From Myrica gale (taxonomy: Eukaryota; Streptophyta; Magnoliopsida; Fagales; Myricaceae): DNA of 64,000 nt. Position 1 is the stretch's first letter. The number at the start of each line of letters is the position of its first letter. Under the pieces are notes generated by a model. That model searched no databases. It saw only the letters and a list, made by a program, of their open reading frames with translations, and had not been told where the DNA came from. Positions 49,777 to 61,992 of this stretch are shown in pieces. Position numbers and translations under genes: made by a program. The stretch is taken from positions 7,628,501-7,692,500 of the forward strand of contig OZ005617.1 of assembly GCA_963930655.1 (NCBI GenBank), written 5' to 3'.

Positions 49777-52088
49777 TGAACAAGACTATTTAAGACCCCA
49801 AAACAATAGTACCCGAACCTAGAGGGGGTGAATAGGTTCTATAAATTTTCCTACAACTATTTGACTTTAATGAATTTCTGCACAAGCTTCATAAGTACAG
49901 ATCAACAATTTCAATATGAAAAAAAACTACAATAAAATTTATCAATGCGCAATATAAATCATGCACATCAGAATCTGATTATCACAAATTCTTTATAGCC
50001 AAGAACGCTTATAAATTCACAACTGTTGTTCAAAGATTATTAGCAATTAAGCAAGAACACAATTAACTTAACAATCACCACAAAAAAGATATCAATCCTT
50101 GGTTACGAAGAGAAAATCTCTTGGCCATCGTTCTTCCAACTTGGTTTCATAAAGGTTTCGAATTAGATTTTTTGTCTTTCCAATTTCTGCCCTTCTTGAA
50201 CATAATTGCTTTCCTGAAATTTTTAGCAAACAAAGTCATGTCATCTTCATAAAAATGTCATCTTCAGAATCCGAATCCTCTTCTACTGTATTCAAAGCAA
50301 TGGATTTTCCTTTCTTTGTCGCAGGAAGAGTCATTTCGTAGGTCTGAAAAGAACCTACAAGTTCATCTAGCTCGATAGAATCTAATATCTTTCTCTCTTC
50401 AATAGCTGTCACCTTAGGTCTAAATCTCTCTGGTAATGACCTCAAGACTTTATGAACTACTTTAGATTCATACATCTTCTCACCCAAGCTAAACTAGAAT
50501 TAACCAAGTTGGTGAGCTTCCCATAAAAGTCATCAAAAGACTCATCATCTCTAATTCTAAGTTCTTCAAACATAGAAATATTCATATGCAATTTGGAGTC
50601 TCTAACAGCATTAGTTCTTTCATGGGTAGTACAGAGAATGTCCTAAGCTTCTTTTACCGTTTCACAGTTTGAAATTCTTATAAACTCCCCAGGGGACACG
50701 CACATAAAGATGGCGTTTGTTCGCTTGCTATTCCAGCCTGCAGTCTCACTTTCAGTCGAGCTCCAAAGTTGTGAATCCTTTTTACTGGTTACTTCATTCA
50801 CCGTAACGGTTAGTTTTTCCCACTGAGTAGTCACACCTGACCAAACTCCCTCATCTATGGATTTTAGGAATGCTCACATCCTAACTTTCCAACATGCATA
50901 TTTTTACCCATCGAAAAATAGTGGACCACTTAGAGATTGACTCTTATCCATCTCCAATAATTTGAGTCTAAGGAATCGAGATCTGCTTTGATACCAATTG
51001 AACAAGACGATTTAAGACCCAAAATAAATGTACCCGAACCTAGAAGAGGGTGAATAGTTTCTACAAATTTTCCTACAACTTTTTGCACTGTAATAAATTT
51101 CTGCACAAGCTTCACACTTACAAATCATCAATTTCTTATATATGAAAATAACTATGGCAAGATTTATCAATGTAGAATATAAATCATGAACAATAGAATC
51201 TGATTATCACAAATTCTTTATAGCCTAGAACACTTTTAAATTCACAATTGTTCAAAGATTATTAACAATTAATCAAAACACAATTAACTTAACAATCACC
51301 ACAAAAAGATACCAATCTTTGGTTACGAAGATAAAATCTCTTGGCAACAAATTCCAAGAGACAAAAACTCAAAATACAAAGTGATCCATAGACTCAAGAA
51401 TTCTCAAATTTCTAATCTAACACACTTGATTTCTTACTCGGAATGCAACACCCAGATCTGCAACTTAGAAGGGAGTGAAAATATCTCATCCATCAAAAAA
51501 GATTAGACACTTTACCTCATTTTTCATAGCACGTTGTTCTCCATGTGGACTCACACCAACAACAACTCAAGACTAAAGCACACGCGACATCCAAAATTTT
51601 CAGCAACTACGAAGATCTTGAATTTCATTTAGGGATTAGTATGGTGATCAAATCTGGAACTAAGAACCTAAAGAGGGGGGATGGATCTCAAGATTTCATC
51701 CTTAGTTCACACACAAAAGGCTCAGAAAAATCACAGAGGCTCTTTGAGAGGATTTTTTTATGAAGGCACAATTTCTGTAATTTTCGAAGTTAATGAACAA
51801 TGAGAAAATATTGGGGATATATACTAAGGGTAATGTACGGAATAATGAGGAATTTTTTAGACCATCTTGGCGTTCTTGAAGTACAAAAATCAGTTAGAGT
51901 CGTTCTAACTAAAATCTAATACAACAGTTGCATAAGTCGCGATTCTGTCAAACTTGGATCTGACCTCCAACTGACTTGAACTTTCTCAAGAAAAAATAAC
52001 GCCTACTTCTCGCGTTAACTGATCGTGTACTTATTCCGATCAAACTTGAAACCCAAAACTTATGTCCAGAATGTATATTTGAACTACT
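49777..52088 (-). mobile_element. Deleted Copia element (LTR remnant, gag, full right LTR)
   Basis: Two blocks starting TGAACAAGAC.ATTTAAGACC match at 49777-50126 and 50999-51350. The word 'gataccaatt' directly left of 50999 is the inverse of a tRNA-Met primer-binding site, so the element reads leftwards and 50999 onward is its 5' LTR. The left LTR copy breaks off at about 50126, where gag sequence follows directly, so pol and part of the 3' LTR are deleted. The right limit is near 52060-52088, where another LTR begins. No target duplication was resolved. Confidence 0.7.
50165..50980 (-). pseudogene. Copia gag (UBN2-type) relic
   Basis: Reading leftwards, 50834-50643 (with PGEFIRISNCETVKEA before a stop) and 50487-50236 resemble the UBN2 region of Copia gag. 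The latter has KVVHKVLRSLPERFRPKVTA, a LDELVGSFQTYEM helix and an acidic end (EEDSDSEDD). Frameshifts and stops separate the two. The zinc knuckle is not visible. Confidence 0.75.
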
Positions 52089-53288
52089 TGTTAAATGTAT
52101 GCCCTCAAAACCAACATTTTTTACGTAATTATGAGATAATTATTGTTACTGTTGAATCACTTGTGTATTATTTTGGGTACCTGCAATGACATAAGATTTC
52201 ATATTTATAATGACATTAGATGTCATATTGTTAAGCAACATTGTAGAAAATTCAGGCCAATGATTAATGAATTGGAGGCGATGAGTATGACTTTTTCAGA
52301 TCCTTGTTGATTCATTTTGTTCTAGATCGAGATACATGATAAAGTATAAATAGGTCTACACTCGTTGTACCTCTATAAGATAGAATGATGAACTCCGTCA
52401 TTGAGGTGGTGACTTTAAGCAAACAAGTGAGTGCAATGTAAGAGTACATGCACTGTACCGGATCAAATATGAATACCTTATGGAAATGATCACTGATGTA
52501 TAGAATGATATTCATCACAATTAACTTATGTTTTCCTTAAACCTGAGAGAGTTATGCATGTTTGCTTGTTGTGTGCTTGTGCTTTGACTGAGTCATTTGG
52601 TGATGATCTTTGCAGAACAAATATTCCAGATAATGTTGGGCCTTGTGCATAGTAAATGAATTTGTGTAATTGCTCAATATGGAATCCACCAGTCACTTGA
52701 TGAGGCAGTATATTCATTATGTTTGTATATTTTTGGACTCGAATAAAAATGCTGCGTAGCGAGATTTTGTGAAAAGTGTTTTACGGTTTTTAATTATATA
52801 ATATTTAATGTAATTATTTGCGAAAATTATTTTGAACCTTTTTTTGGGAGTCCAACTAAGTACAGACTGAGAATTAAGAATTATATGAGCTCATGTGGAA
52901 TATATTAAGGTGGAACGATAAATAAGCGTATAATTGTTAGCAAAAAAGATTTCACAAAAATAATCTCAGTATCTCGGGAGTCAATTGTGATATGTTAATG
53001 GACACTATCACAATTTGTAGAAGCCCATAAATTCGGATTACAAAATAGAAGGGGGTCTAATGAAAAATAATTTTCATGATGATCCTACGGCCGAGATTTG
53101 CGATCCATAAAGATCCAACGCATAATCACAGTTGAGTTCTGAGCCAACCATTATAAATAGCTCAGAAGTTCATTTGAGAAAGTAATTCATATTTGAATGT
53201 GAATCTGTGTGCGTGGATCTGAAAGAGGCAGAACGCTAGGACTGCTTTGATTCAACGGTCCTTTCTGCTGCGATCTTGTGCTCTAACA
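52089..53288 (+). mobile_element. Copia 5' LTR with primer-binding site, truncated element
   Basis: The LTR starts TGTTAAATGTATGCCCTC, a common start among plant Copia LTRs, and ends GTGCTCTAACA at 53288. It is followed by a tRNA-Met-type primer-binding site, TGGTATCGTAGC (53291-53302). The leader follows and is tandemly duplicated, but no gag or pol is found downstream. The element is 5' LTR plus leader only. Confidence 0.75.
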
Positions 53289-53462
53289 AGTGGTATCGTA
53301 GCTCATATGTGTAAAATCTCACAGTTCCAAGTTAGTGTTTCTCTCTTTAATCCCTTGATTCAACGGTCCTTTCTACTACGATCTTGTGCTCTAACTAGTG
53401 GTATTGAAGCTCAGATGTGTAAAATCTCACAGTTCCAAGTTAGTGTTTCTCTCTCTAATCAC
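53247..53462 (+). repeat. 108-bp tandem duplication across the LTR/PBS junction
   Basis: The segment beginning TTGATTCAACGGTCC at 53247 recurs at 53355 with few changes, so the LTR end, primer-binding site and leader are present twice, 108 bp apart. The second primer site reads tggtattgaagc. Confidence 0.9.
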
Positions 53463-53479
53463 GCACGTCTTCTTCATGA

Positions 53480-54545
53480 TCTGTAGGTGGGAAAGCGTTT
53501 TCCGTACCATGTTTTAATTGTGTTCGGATTCGCGTCTGAGAGAAAAGTGAGAATCGGACAAAAAACAAATAAAAGGTGTTCTCTGTTTTTGTCCGTGAAT
53601 TTTCTCTTTGAGATTTTGTTGAGAAATTTTTTATCTGGCTGCAGATGCTTGTTTGTCTTTTGATTTGTTGTTCTTGCATGAGATTTGGATGAGGAACAAC
53701 ATGTAAATTATGTTGGTTGTCAAGACTAAATAAGTGATCCTTAGTATCAATCAATTTAAAGAAATCAGATATGACCTAGGTGAAAAAGTCATGTATAAGA
53801 AGTCTAAACAGTGAAATTGGATCATTGTTTCAATGAAAAGTTGATTGTTCTTTTATGGAATTGTTAGGTCAAGTTTGCAAAGCATAAGAGTGGGGTAAGC
53901 AGATATAATCACGCCTTCTCTTTCAAGCAAAATATTATTTTTTTTTTAAAAAAAATCAAGTTTTATGATATATGAATCCTTTCTTCTATGCTCCTTTTTA
54001 TGCACTCCTATATGATATTTTATGAGAAAGAAGTTTGAAACATTTTTATGTGTGCGCTTAATGTACGTATTTTGAACGATTTCTATTATGATGGAAGGAA
54101 CAAAAGCAAAGGAAAAAGAAATGTAAGATGATGAATAAAAATGTTATGTAGAGGAAGATTGAAATGATGAATGATTGCATGTAAATATTTTTAAATGTTT
54201 TAGCCTAATGAAAAATTGTGTAATGGTACTATTGTTAAAGTGCGAAGACAAACATCTAGTATGGTCAGCAGGGATTGTTGGCTCATCTGAGTGCACCATT
54301 ATTTGTTGAATGATGTCCATATCTTAGACGGGACTCCATCATATGGCCATGGGAATGGAGTCGGGATCCTTATGATCACCAACCCTCACACACAGGGCGT
54401 AATTGTGTATATGCCACTAAAAGTGTAAAGTTAATGGTTTTCATGTTTTGTATTGGTTGTAGATGTGAATGTAAATATGTTTAAAGATGGAGATGCATGT
54501 GAGTTTAAAAATGTTCTAAAGACGTTTTCAGAAGAATTTTTCATG
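53480..54545 (+). mobile_element. Gypsy-like LTR remnant, left part
   Basis: Contains features common in long plant Gypsy LTRs: 'gtggggtaagcagatataat', a run of 'catgtgag' words, and 'ggactccatcatatggccatggg..gtcgggatccttatgatcacc'. The right continuation, ending GGGGTGTTACA, lies at 60282-60502 after the LINE insertion. The left border is not defined. Confidence 0.45.
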
Positions 54546-54818
54546 CCTTCCTACGTATTTCATGTCTATTTCTCCTATCCCCATGATGGTGGCTAACAAA
54601 TTGGAAAAGCTCCAGAGAGATTTTTTGTGGGGTAGTGGGGGGGAGGGACATAAGTTTCATCTTGTAAGGTGGGATAAGATGTGCTCTCCTCTTCGTGCTA
54701 GTGGGTTGGGTCTAAGGCGATTGCATTTGTTCAATAAGACCTTACATGGGAAGTGGTTGTGGCGGTTCGCTACAGATACCGATAGTCTATGGAGGAATGT
54801 AATCTTGGAGAAGTATGG

Positions 54819-57800
54819 TGTGAGTCCTAGATTCAGGATTAAGGCAACCCAAGAGGGGGGTGAATTGGTTTTCTAAACTTTTCGGTTAAAACCCCCAAAG
54901 TTGTGTTTGCAAGTAAATACTACTTTAGCACAAGTATATAATATGCGGAACTGTAAATAAGTGCTAAAGTAAGGAGTAGGGATAAGAGAAGCAAACACTC
55001 GATTTTTAGGTGGTTCGGCAAACCCGCCTATATCCACCCCTCAAGCTCCTTCACCGAGCCTTGAGGTTTCTCCACTATTCTTCAAATAGCTTTACACACT
55101 AGCTTCCGGGTGCTAGTGAACCGTACAAGTGTTTTCTCCCGGGCTCAACACTCAAACCCACCCAAGTGGTTTTTCGGGCTCACCACTCACAACCTAACCA
55201 AGCTTGAGATATACCCTCTCTAAGCTTCTTCTTTAGTGAACAACCTCACTAAAGGAAACAACTCTCTAGATAGGAAGATTTAGGAACAAGACTCTCTCAA
55301 AGAGTGGATATAAAAGTGGAAAGTTCTATCTCTTGATTCACACAAAGACAAGGATGTGAAAGTGCAATTTGTGTGAATGATATGAGAAATATGAAATAAG
55401 AAGGTTTAGAATATTTCTCAAGTTATACAAATGATATGTGGTCGTTGGTTCTTCATTTTAGACGTTTTGGATGTGTATTTATCGGTCACATATGAAAACT
55501 AGCCGTTTATAGCCGTTGGGGGTCGATTTGACAATTTTACCGTTGTACCGGTCGACCGGTTCAAGTAGCCGTTGCCCAACGGTCATAAATTTGAATGCTG
55601 TCAATGATCGACCGCTTCATGTAGAGGTCGACCGCTACAAAAAGTTCATCGACCGTTTCATTTAAAAACATATTTTTGACCACTTTTAAACACCCAATTT
55701 TAAAGACTTAATTCCCATAAGTATATGAAGGGTTTAGGAATATATTTGGGGTGTTTTGAAACCTTTAAAAACATTTTAATCTTTCAAACAAAAGGTAAAA
55801 CGGTTTATGGACGTTTTGAAAGATATGCAAGTGCGTGATTCAAATCCTTGTCAAATGTGGAATAAAGAGTTATAAGGATTATACCCTAAGGTCTTGAAAC
55901 TTCACTTTTAGCTCCTTAGATCTTCTTGTTCTTGTTTCTTCAAGGTTTGACTCTTTTCGTCAAGTTGTCTTTGTCTTTGAAGATGTCCGATTTGTAAACT
56001 CATCCATTTATTGTAATCATCAAAATATCGATTGTGCATAAAAGCCAACAATCTCCTTTTTTTTGATGATGACAATAAAGTGATAGTTTTGGGTGACTCC
56101 CCCTATCTTTTGCAATTAGACAAACATTTAAAACTAGAAGACAAAGCATTAGTAACCATTGATTTCATAAAGAATAATACAATTAAAACATAATCCAATT
56201 AAAAAGGAGAATATATAGTCATCAAAACTATTAGCACATTTCTCCCCCTTTGTCACATCAAAAAGACAAATGACACATTTCTCCCCAAATATGCATTTCA
56301 AAAGCAACGGGAATACAAACATATAGACTTTTAAGAGTTCTCCCCATTTGTTAATCAAAAAGAGAATGCATGGATATAATTTAAAAGTTCATTTTTCATC
56401 CAAAAGATCAAGTTTGGGTTTTTAAAAGACGATCTCTTTGGCATGGTATAGAGGATGTCTAACGGGAACTCAAGAGTCCATCGCTATTACGATAGTAGCC
56501 CACCGAGTGGGTTTGTACCAACCTCTTAGCTACCAATGACAATTTAAAAGTCATTCTCAACCTAAGAAAGTTTGTGCACAAAAAAACTTATTTTGTAAAT
56601 ATGTTAGCTCATAGATGTTCCATTTTGATAAATGCAAAAAAAATATTTCAAACATTAATACATTTTCATATTTAACACATAAGAAATCATCACAAAAGAT
56701 AATCAACCAACAATTTAAAGCATATTCTCAATCAAGGATTTAGAAGTTACCAAAGGTTTCCCTTTCGCATTTTCCCTTTGCTTCTTCCTTGTTGAATCCT
56801 ATAAAAGAATCAAGGAAATGCTTTTGGTACCCAAGCTTTCTTGGGTCCTTCGGTGTTAGCCTTGGTTCCCTTTGGAACCCATACTTTCTTGAGAGTCTTG
56901 CTCCCAAGTTTCTTTAATGCACAATCAAAAATAAGATGCCCATTTTTGTTGCAAAAATGACATGTTTGAGTAGGTGCATTAAAAGACTTAGCCTTCACAA
57001 AATAATTCTTAAAATATTTTTGGTGAATTGAAGGCTTGTAGCCTAAGCCACATTTGTCAAAGACAAATCTTTGACTACCAAGAATTAAATCTAAAGATTT
57101 CTTTCCTTGAGTAAACTTCTCAAGGATTTTGCTTTGAGAAATAATTTTGTTGTTCAAAACAACTTTCTCCTTTTTAAATTCTAAAGCTTTTTGTTGGAAC
57201 AAATCGTTTTCTAGCTTTAGATTCTTTTTCTCATTTTTCAAAGAATCAATATCATTTGAGATCAAAATGAGTTTCTCTTTCAATTATGTATATTTTGAAC
57301 CTAATTTTTCAAATTGACATAAAAGATCATCAAAAGCATTTTGAAGCTCAATATATGAAGTTTCATGCTCATCATCGGAAGAGTGTACCTCATCATTATC
57401 CTCATCAGTATCTTCAAATGCCATGAAGCACATGTTGGCAATTTCTCCTTCTTCTTCTTCTTCTTCTTCGGAGGAACTTCCATTGTTAGCCTTCCAAGAT
57501 GTCTTCTTGTATTTGAGGCTTCTCTTTCCTTTCTTGCTCTTGAGGAAGTTCTTGAACTTTCTAGTCATTAAGACTATGTCTTCCTCTTTGACATCCTCAT
57601 CTTTCACTGTTGAAGATTTGAAAGCGATCTTCATCTTCTTTTTGCTCTCATCTTCATTCTCGAGTATTTGGATCTCATGGGTCATGAGTGATCCAATGAG
57701 CTCATCTAGAGGTAGCTTTGTGAGATCCTTGGCTTCTTGTGTGGCAGTCACTTTTGCCTCCCATGCCTTTGGTAGTGACCTAAGGATTTTTCTAACCAAA

Positions 57801-59223
57801 TCGGAGTTAGTATAAGATTTACCAAGTGCATTCAAAACATTTATAATTGTGATAAATCTAGTATACATGTTAGAAATAGATTCCTCTAGTGTCATTTTAA
57901 ACAATTCAAAATTATGAACAAGCATATTGATTTTTGACACTTTTACTTGACTTGTTCCTTCATGAGTAACTTCTAACATATGCCATATATCTCTACCATT
58001 TGAGCAAGATGCAATTCTATTAAACTCTCCTCTATCTAATGCACAATATAAAATGTTCATGGCTCTTGCATCTAGAGAGATTTTTATTTTGTCATTTGCA
58101 TCATATTCGTTTTCGCTCTTAGGAGACTCTACTTCTCCAACTTTCTTTGTAGGCAAATGTGGTCCATTTAAAATGCATAACCACAAATTATAATCAACAG
58201 ATTGAAGATAAATTTGCATCCTAGCTTTCCAATATGCATAATCATTTCCATAAAAAAATTGTGGTCTAAGAGTGGAAAGCCCTTCAACTTGAGTGTTGAA
58301 GCTTATAGTTGCCATTCTAACTCAAGATGTTTAAATCTTGTATAAAGAGCACCAAGCTCTGATACCAATTGTGAGTCCTAGATTCAGGATTAAGGCAACC
58401 CAATTGTGAGTCCTAGATTCACTAAAGGAAACAACTCTCTAGATAGGAAGATTTAGAAACAAGACTCTCTCAAATAGTGGATATAAAAGTGGAAAGCTCT
58501 ATCTCTTGATTCACACAAAGACAAGGATGTGAAAGTGTAATTTGTGTGAATGATATGAGAAATATGAAATAAGAAGATTTAGAATATTTCTCAAGCTATA
58601 CAAATGATATGTGGTCGTTGGTTCTTCATTTTAGACGTTTTGGATGTGTATTTATAGGCCACATATGAAAACTAGCCGTTTATAGCCGTTGGGGGTCGAT
58701 TTGACAATTTTACCGTTGTACCGGTCGACAGCTTCATGTACCGGTCGACCGGTTCAAGTAGCCGTTGCCCAACGGTCATAAATTTGAATGCTGTCAATGA
58801 TCGACCGCTACAAAAAGTTCATCGGCCGCTTCATTTAAAAACTGTTTTTTGACCACTTTTAAACACCAAATTTTAAAGACTTAATTCCTATAAGTATATG
58901 AAGGGTTTAGGAATATATTTGGGGTGTTTTGAAACCTTTAAAAATATTTTAATCTTTCAAACAAAAGGTAAAACGGTTTATGGACGTTTTCAAAGATATG
59001 CAAGTGCGTGATTCAAATCCTTGTCAAATGTGGAATAAAGAGTTACAAGGATTATACCCTAAGGTCTTGAAACTTCACTTTTAGCTCCTTGCATCTTCTT
59101 GTTCTTCTTTCTTCAAGGTTTGACTCTTTTCGTCAAGTTTTCTTTGTCTTTGAAGATGTCCAATTTGTAAACTCATCCATTTATTGTAATCGTCAAAATC
59201 TCGATTGTGCACAAAAGCCAATA
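54819..59223 (-). mobile_element. Gag-only LTR retrotransposon (TR-GAG-like, Copia-derived)
   Basis: Left LTR 54819-56050 (1,232 bp) and right LTR 58370-59223 (854 bp) start TGTGAGTCCTAGATTC on the plus strand and end CCAACA or CCAATA. TATGG flanks both sides (54814-54818 and 59224-59228). The primer-binding site TGGTATCAGAGCTTGG (minus strand, 58367-58352) adjoins the right LTR and a purine tract (aaaaaaaaggagat) adjoins the left, so the element reads leftwards. The 2.3-kb interior carries gag only; no protease, integrase, RT or RNase H is seen. The right LTR lacks ~380 bp present in the left one. Confidence 0.92.
56810..58315 (-). pseudogene. gag with CCHC zinc knuckle, one in-frame stop
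   Basis: The reading starts MATISFNTQVEGLSTLRPQF at 58315 and contains the DUF4219/UBN2 region of Copia gag (FFYGNDYAYWKARMQIYLQS; LVRKILRSLPKAWEAKVTA; LDELIGSLMTHEIQI). It then has a Lys-rich stretch and an acidic tract (SSSEEEEEEEGE). A single TAA at 57286-57284 interrupts it. The same frame goes on with a coiled-coil region (LKEKLILISNDIDSLKNEKK) and a nucleocapsid knuckle, CHFCNKNGHLIFDC, before stopping at 56810 (501 codons in all). With one nonsense codon as its only visible defect, the gag has decayed little. Confidence 0.9.
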
Positions 59224-60281
59224 TATGGTTGCGAGGTGGGGGATGGAGTACTCCGGTGGTTAATGGTTCTTATTGGGTGAGTTTGTGGAAGCATATTAGT
59301 AGCGGATGGGCATACTTCTATGACAGACTCTTTTTGTGGTGGGGTGCAGGCTTAGAGTTCGTTTTTGGCATGATCTTTGGTGTGGATGGAGTGTTTTAAG
59401 GTTAGCTTTCTCTCTCCTATTCTCCTTGGTTCAGAATCAGGATGCTTTGGTGGCAGATTATTTGGAGGATAGTCCGGAACTACGGTATAAAATGTTCAGT
59501 TTTCTAAAAGCGCCAATGATTGGGAGTTGGATGACTTTGCGGCCTTTTATTCTCTGTTGTATGGGCAAGGTGTTAGGAGAGGGGAGGTTGATAAGATGAG
59601 ATGGTGGAATTCCAAAATCGGTGTCTTTTCGGTCAAGTTTTTGTATCGATCTCTTTCGAGGGATAGTGTTGTGGGCTTCCCCTAGCGTCAGTGCTGGAAG
59701 ACTTTGGCTCCCTCTAGAGTTTCCTTTCTGGTTTGGGAGGTTGCTTATGGGAGAGTGCTGACTATTGACAACTTAAGGAGGAAGGGCTTCTACTTGACTA
59801 ATTGGTGTTTCTTGTGTAAATGCGAGGGGGAGTCTGTGGATCATCTTTTCCTACTCTGTTCGATGGCGAGAGGGTTATGGGCACATTTATTTTGCATTAT
59901 GAATCCTTCTTGGGTTATGCCGAGGAGGGTGATTGAGGTGTTATGGGGCTGGAGCAAGTAGTTGGACAACCTCATTGCTTCGGCGGTGTGGAGGATGATA
60001 CCTCTCGTTGTTTGGTGGATCTTGTGGCGGGAGAGGAACAACAGATGCTTCGAAAATTCTGAGAAGTCTCTGGATTGTTTAAGGGGTCTTATTTTGCAGT
60101 CGCTTTTCTTTGGGCAAATGTGATGCTGGGTTCTCCTTTCTCGGGTTTTCTGGAATTTCGTAGCTTTCTTGCTTGTTTATGTTAGGGGTGTTCAGTATAG
60201 TCTTTTGTACTGTTGACTTCGTTGCTTTGTATCTTTGTTTCCCTTTTTAATAAGATTGGCTTACTTATAAAAAAATTATGT

Positions 60282-60502
60282 TTTTAGTGCTTGATGTATT
60301 GCTTACTGAGTATTCGACTAATTTTTATTTTTATGTTTTAAAAGTCCAGATTTTGAGGGAGAGGGTCTACGAGCCACAGAAAATAGAAAAGATTCTTGCC
60401 TAAACTAGCTTAGAATAAGTATTTTAGCAAGATGAATTCTTGTTTATGATTACGTATATAACGACATGAATTTCCTAACCCTATTCAGGATGGGGTGTTA
60501 CA
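60282..60502 (+). mobile_element. Gypsy-like LTR remnant, right part
   Basis: The words 'tgtattgcttactgagtattcgactaa' and the end 'aggatggggtgttaca' are typical of Gypsy LTR 3' ends. It continues the remnant at 53480-54545 across the LINE. Confidence 0.45.
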
Positions 60503-61300
60503 CAAAAGAGTCCTTCATTGCTTGGTAGCTAAGTTGGTTTGTTACATATGGGGTATCGGTCATATGATGGATCTCATAGCGTTAAAGACTATAAAACTCA
60601 TACCATTCATAGTGTAAAGACAGAATTGGACAAGCATCTCAACAAAAGCTGGAAATCTCTATCATATAAACTTCAGTTTCAGACACTTGGTCACCAGCAC
60701 TGGACTCATAGTGGATACAGAGACATATTGGTTTTTTGCTATTCGGTAATGGATATGGATTAACAGATAACAAAAAAAAGAAAAAAAGATCTAAGGATTA
60801 AAAAACAGATAATAGTAAACACACCAAACTTCAAAACAAAAATAGAAAATAGAAAATCTAGTGATGACTTTCTTCCAGCAACATATCCCTGCGAAAAAGG
60901 GCGGGAAGAGAAAGTAAGCAACAAAGACTCGGCAGGAAAAAAAAGGTTAGCAACAGAGACCCAATATAAGAGTATACTGCCATAATTCGCATGCTGCCAT
61001 AATTTAACTGTCTGACACCTTTCGCACTAGTCTGACTCTTTCATCAAAAAGCGAGCAAAACTGGTCCTATAAACCCTCTTTGACTGCTACAAACTCCAGT
61101 TTTTAGGTTTTCAAAATCCATTAGACCAAGATTACATCAAACAGGTGGGCATCATGCATACAAATTATATGTCACGTTCATCATAAAAAAAGTCTGAATT
61201 AGATTCTATTGTAAGGTCTATGCTACTCGAAAATTTACATCAACAATATTAAATAATATAAAATACGATGTATTTCTCACTCTTGAAATTGAACGAATAA
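60503..61300. other. No gene seen
   Basis: AT-rich sequence with an A-rich tract at 60770-60790. The frames at 60539-60763 are not recognised. Confidence 0.4.
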
Positions 61301-61992
61301 GAGAACACATAGACTGTTCCTCCCCTTGGTCGACTGACCCACTCCTCCCCCTCCTTCTCCCGGGGCGGGAGGAGCAGGCTGCCCCCCTCTGCTCCTCTTC
61401 TCTTGCTTTCTGTGACCGGATCCTTCAATAAACCTCCTATTTAGGCCATTTTTAGGGGCTTTTTTCGGCGGATTTGGTGATTATATCTACGCTTTTCTTG
61501 AGTTTTTTAATACCACAGCGAGGACAACATCTATATCGACTGGAGTATCTTTCTGCATTGGCCCGCTAGCGACGGGCCGGCGCGTGTGTTCACAAGCGTC
61601 ACCACGCGCCTAGATCTCACGCACCCGCCCCTTTATCTTCAGTTTTCAACGGTCAGTGCTCTTCTCCGATTTACACGAGCCATGTGGCTGGCATCTGGAC
61701 GTCCAGATTCTCTTCGTGGTTCTCTCTGATACTAGCCGGGTGGCGCGTGTGGATCTCACGCGCCTCCACATTATCCACTCTGGCCGGTTTGTCGCCTCCT
61801 GCTGTTGGTCATGTCACCATATTCTGCCATCACATTTCCTTTTCCGCTAGTCGTCTCAGCTTGCTGACCTTCGTGGGCTTTTCACCATTTATGAGTCTCT
61901 ACCCGTCCTTTTGGGCTTGAGTTTGTTAGGTCGTTTGACCCCTTTTCTCGTTTGCCCATCTCCTCTCTTGAAGGTCTGACACGCCTTAAGAG
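61300..61992 (+). other. GC-rich block, possibly a LINE 5' UTR
   Basis: Base composition changes sharply here (C/T- and CpG-rich: 'ctcctccccctccttctcccgg', 'acgggccggcgcgtgtgttc', repeated 'cacgcgcc..'). The two ~70-codon frames (61656-61850 and 61684-61920) are not recognised. The block ends exactly where CYP81 homology begins. GC-rich 5' UTRs of this style occur in some plant LINEs; this assignment is inference. Confidence 0.35.

Larger units (their letters stand above)
54546..60281 (+). pseudogene. 5'-truncated LINE (RT end, zf-RVT) split by a gag-only LTR element
   Basis: The left part (54546-54818) encodes the C-terminal region after the LINE RT (LPTYFMSISPIPMMVANKLE; KLQRDFLWGSGGEGHKFHLV; GKWLWRF). 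The right part (59229-60170) continues with WVSLWKHISSGWAYF, FLVWEVAYGRVLTIDNLRRK, the zinc-knuckle-like WCFLCKCEGESVDHLFLLC and MPRRVIEVLWGW. Stops and frameshifts are present. The 3' end at about 60281 is A-rich (cttataaaaaaatt), so the element is 5'-truncated and full at the 3' end. The break at KYG is caused by the insertion 54819-59223, with TATGG duplicated. Confidence 0.85.

Noticed and set aside
52111-52116. CCAACA as the end of the Copia right LTR that starts at 50999
   Set aside because: A different LTR already starts at 52089 and this word is part of its opening; no target duplication supported 52116.
57423-57815. 130-codon plus-strand frame
   Set aside because: It is the antisense of the gag acidic and UBN2 regions; Ser-rich runs mirror the Glu-rich gag tract.
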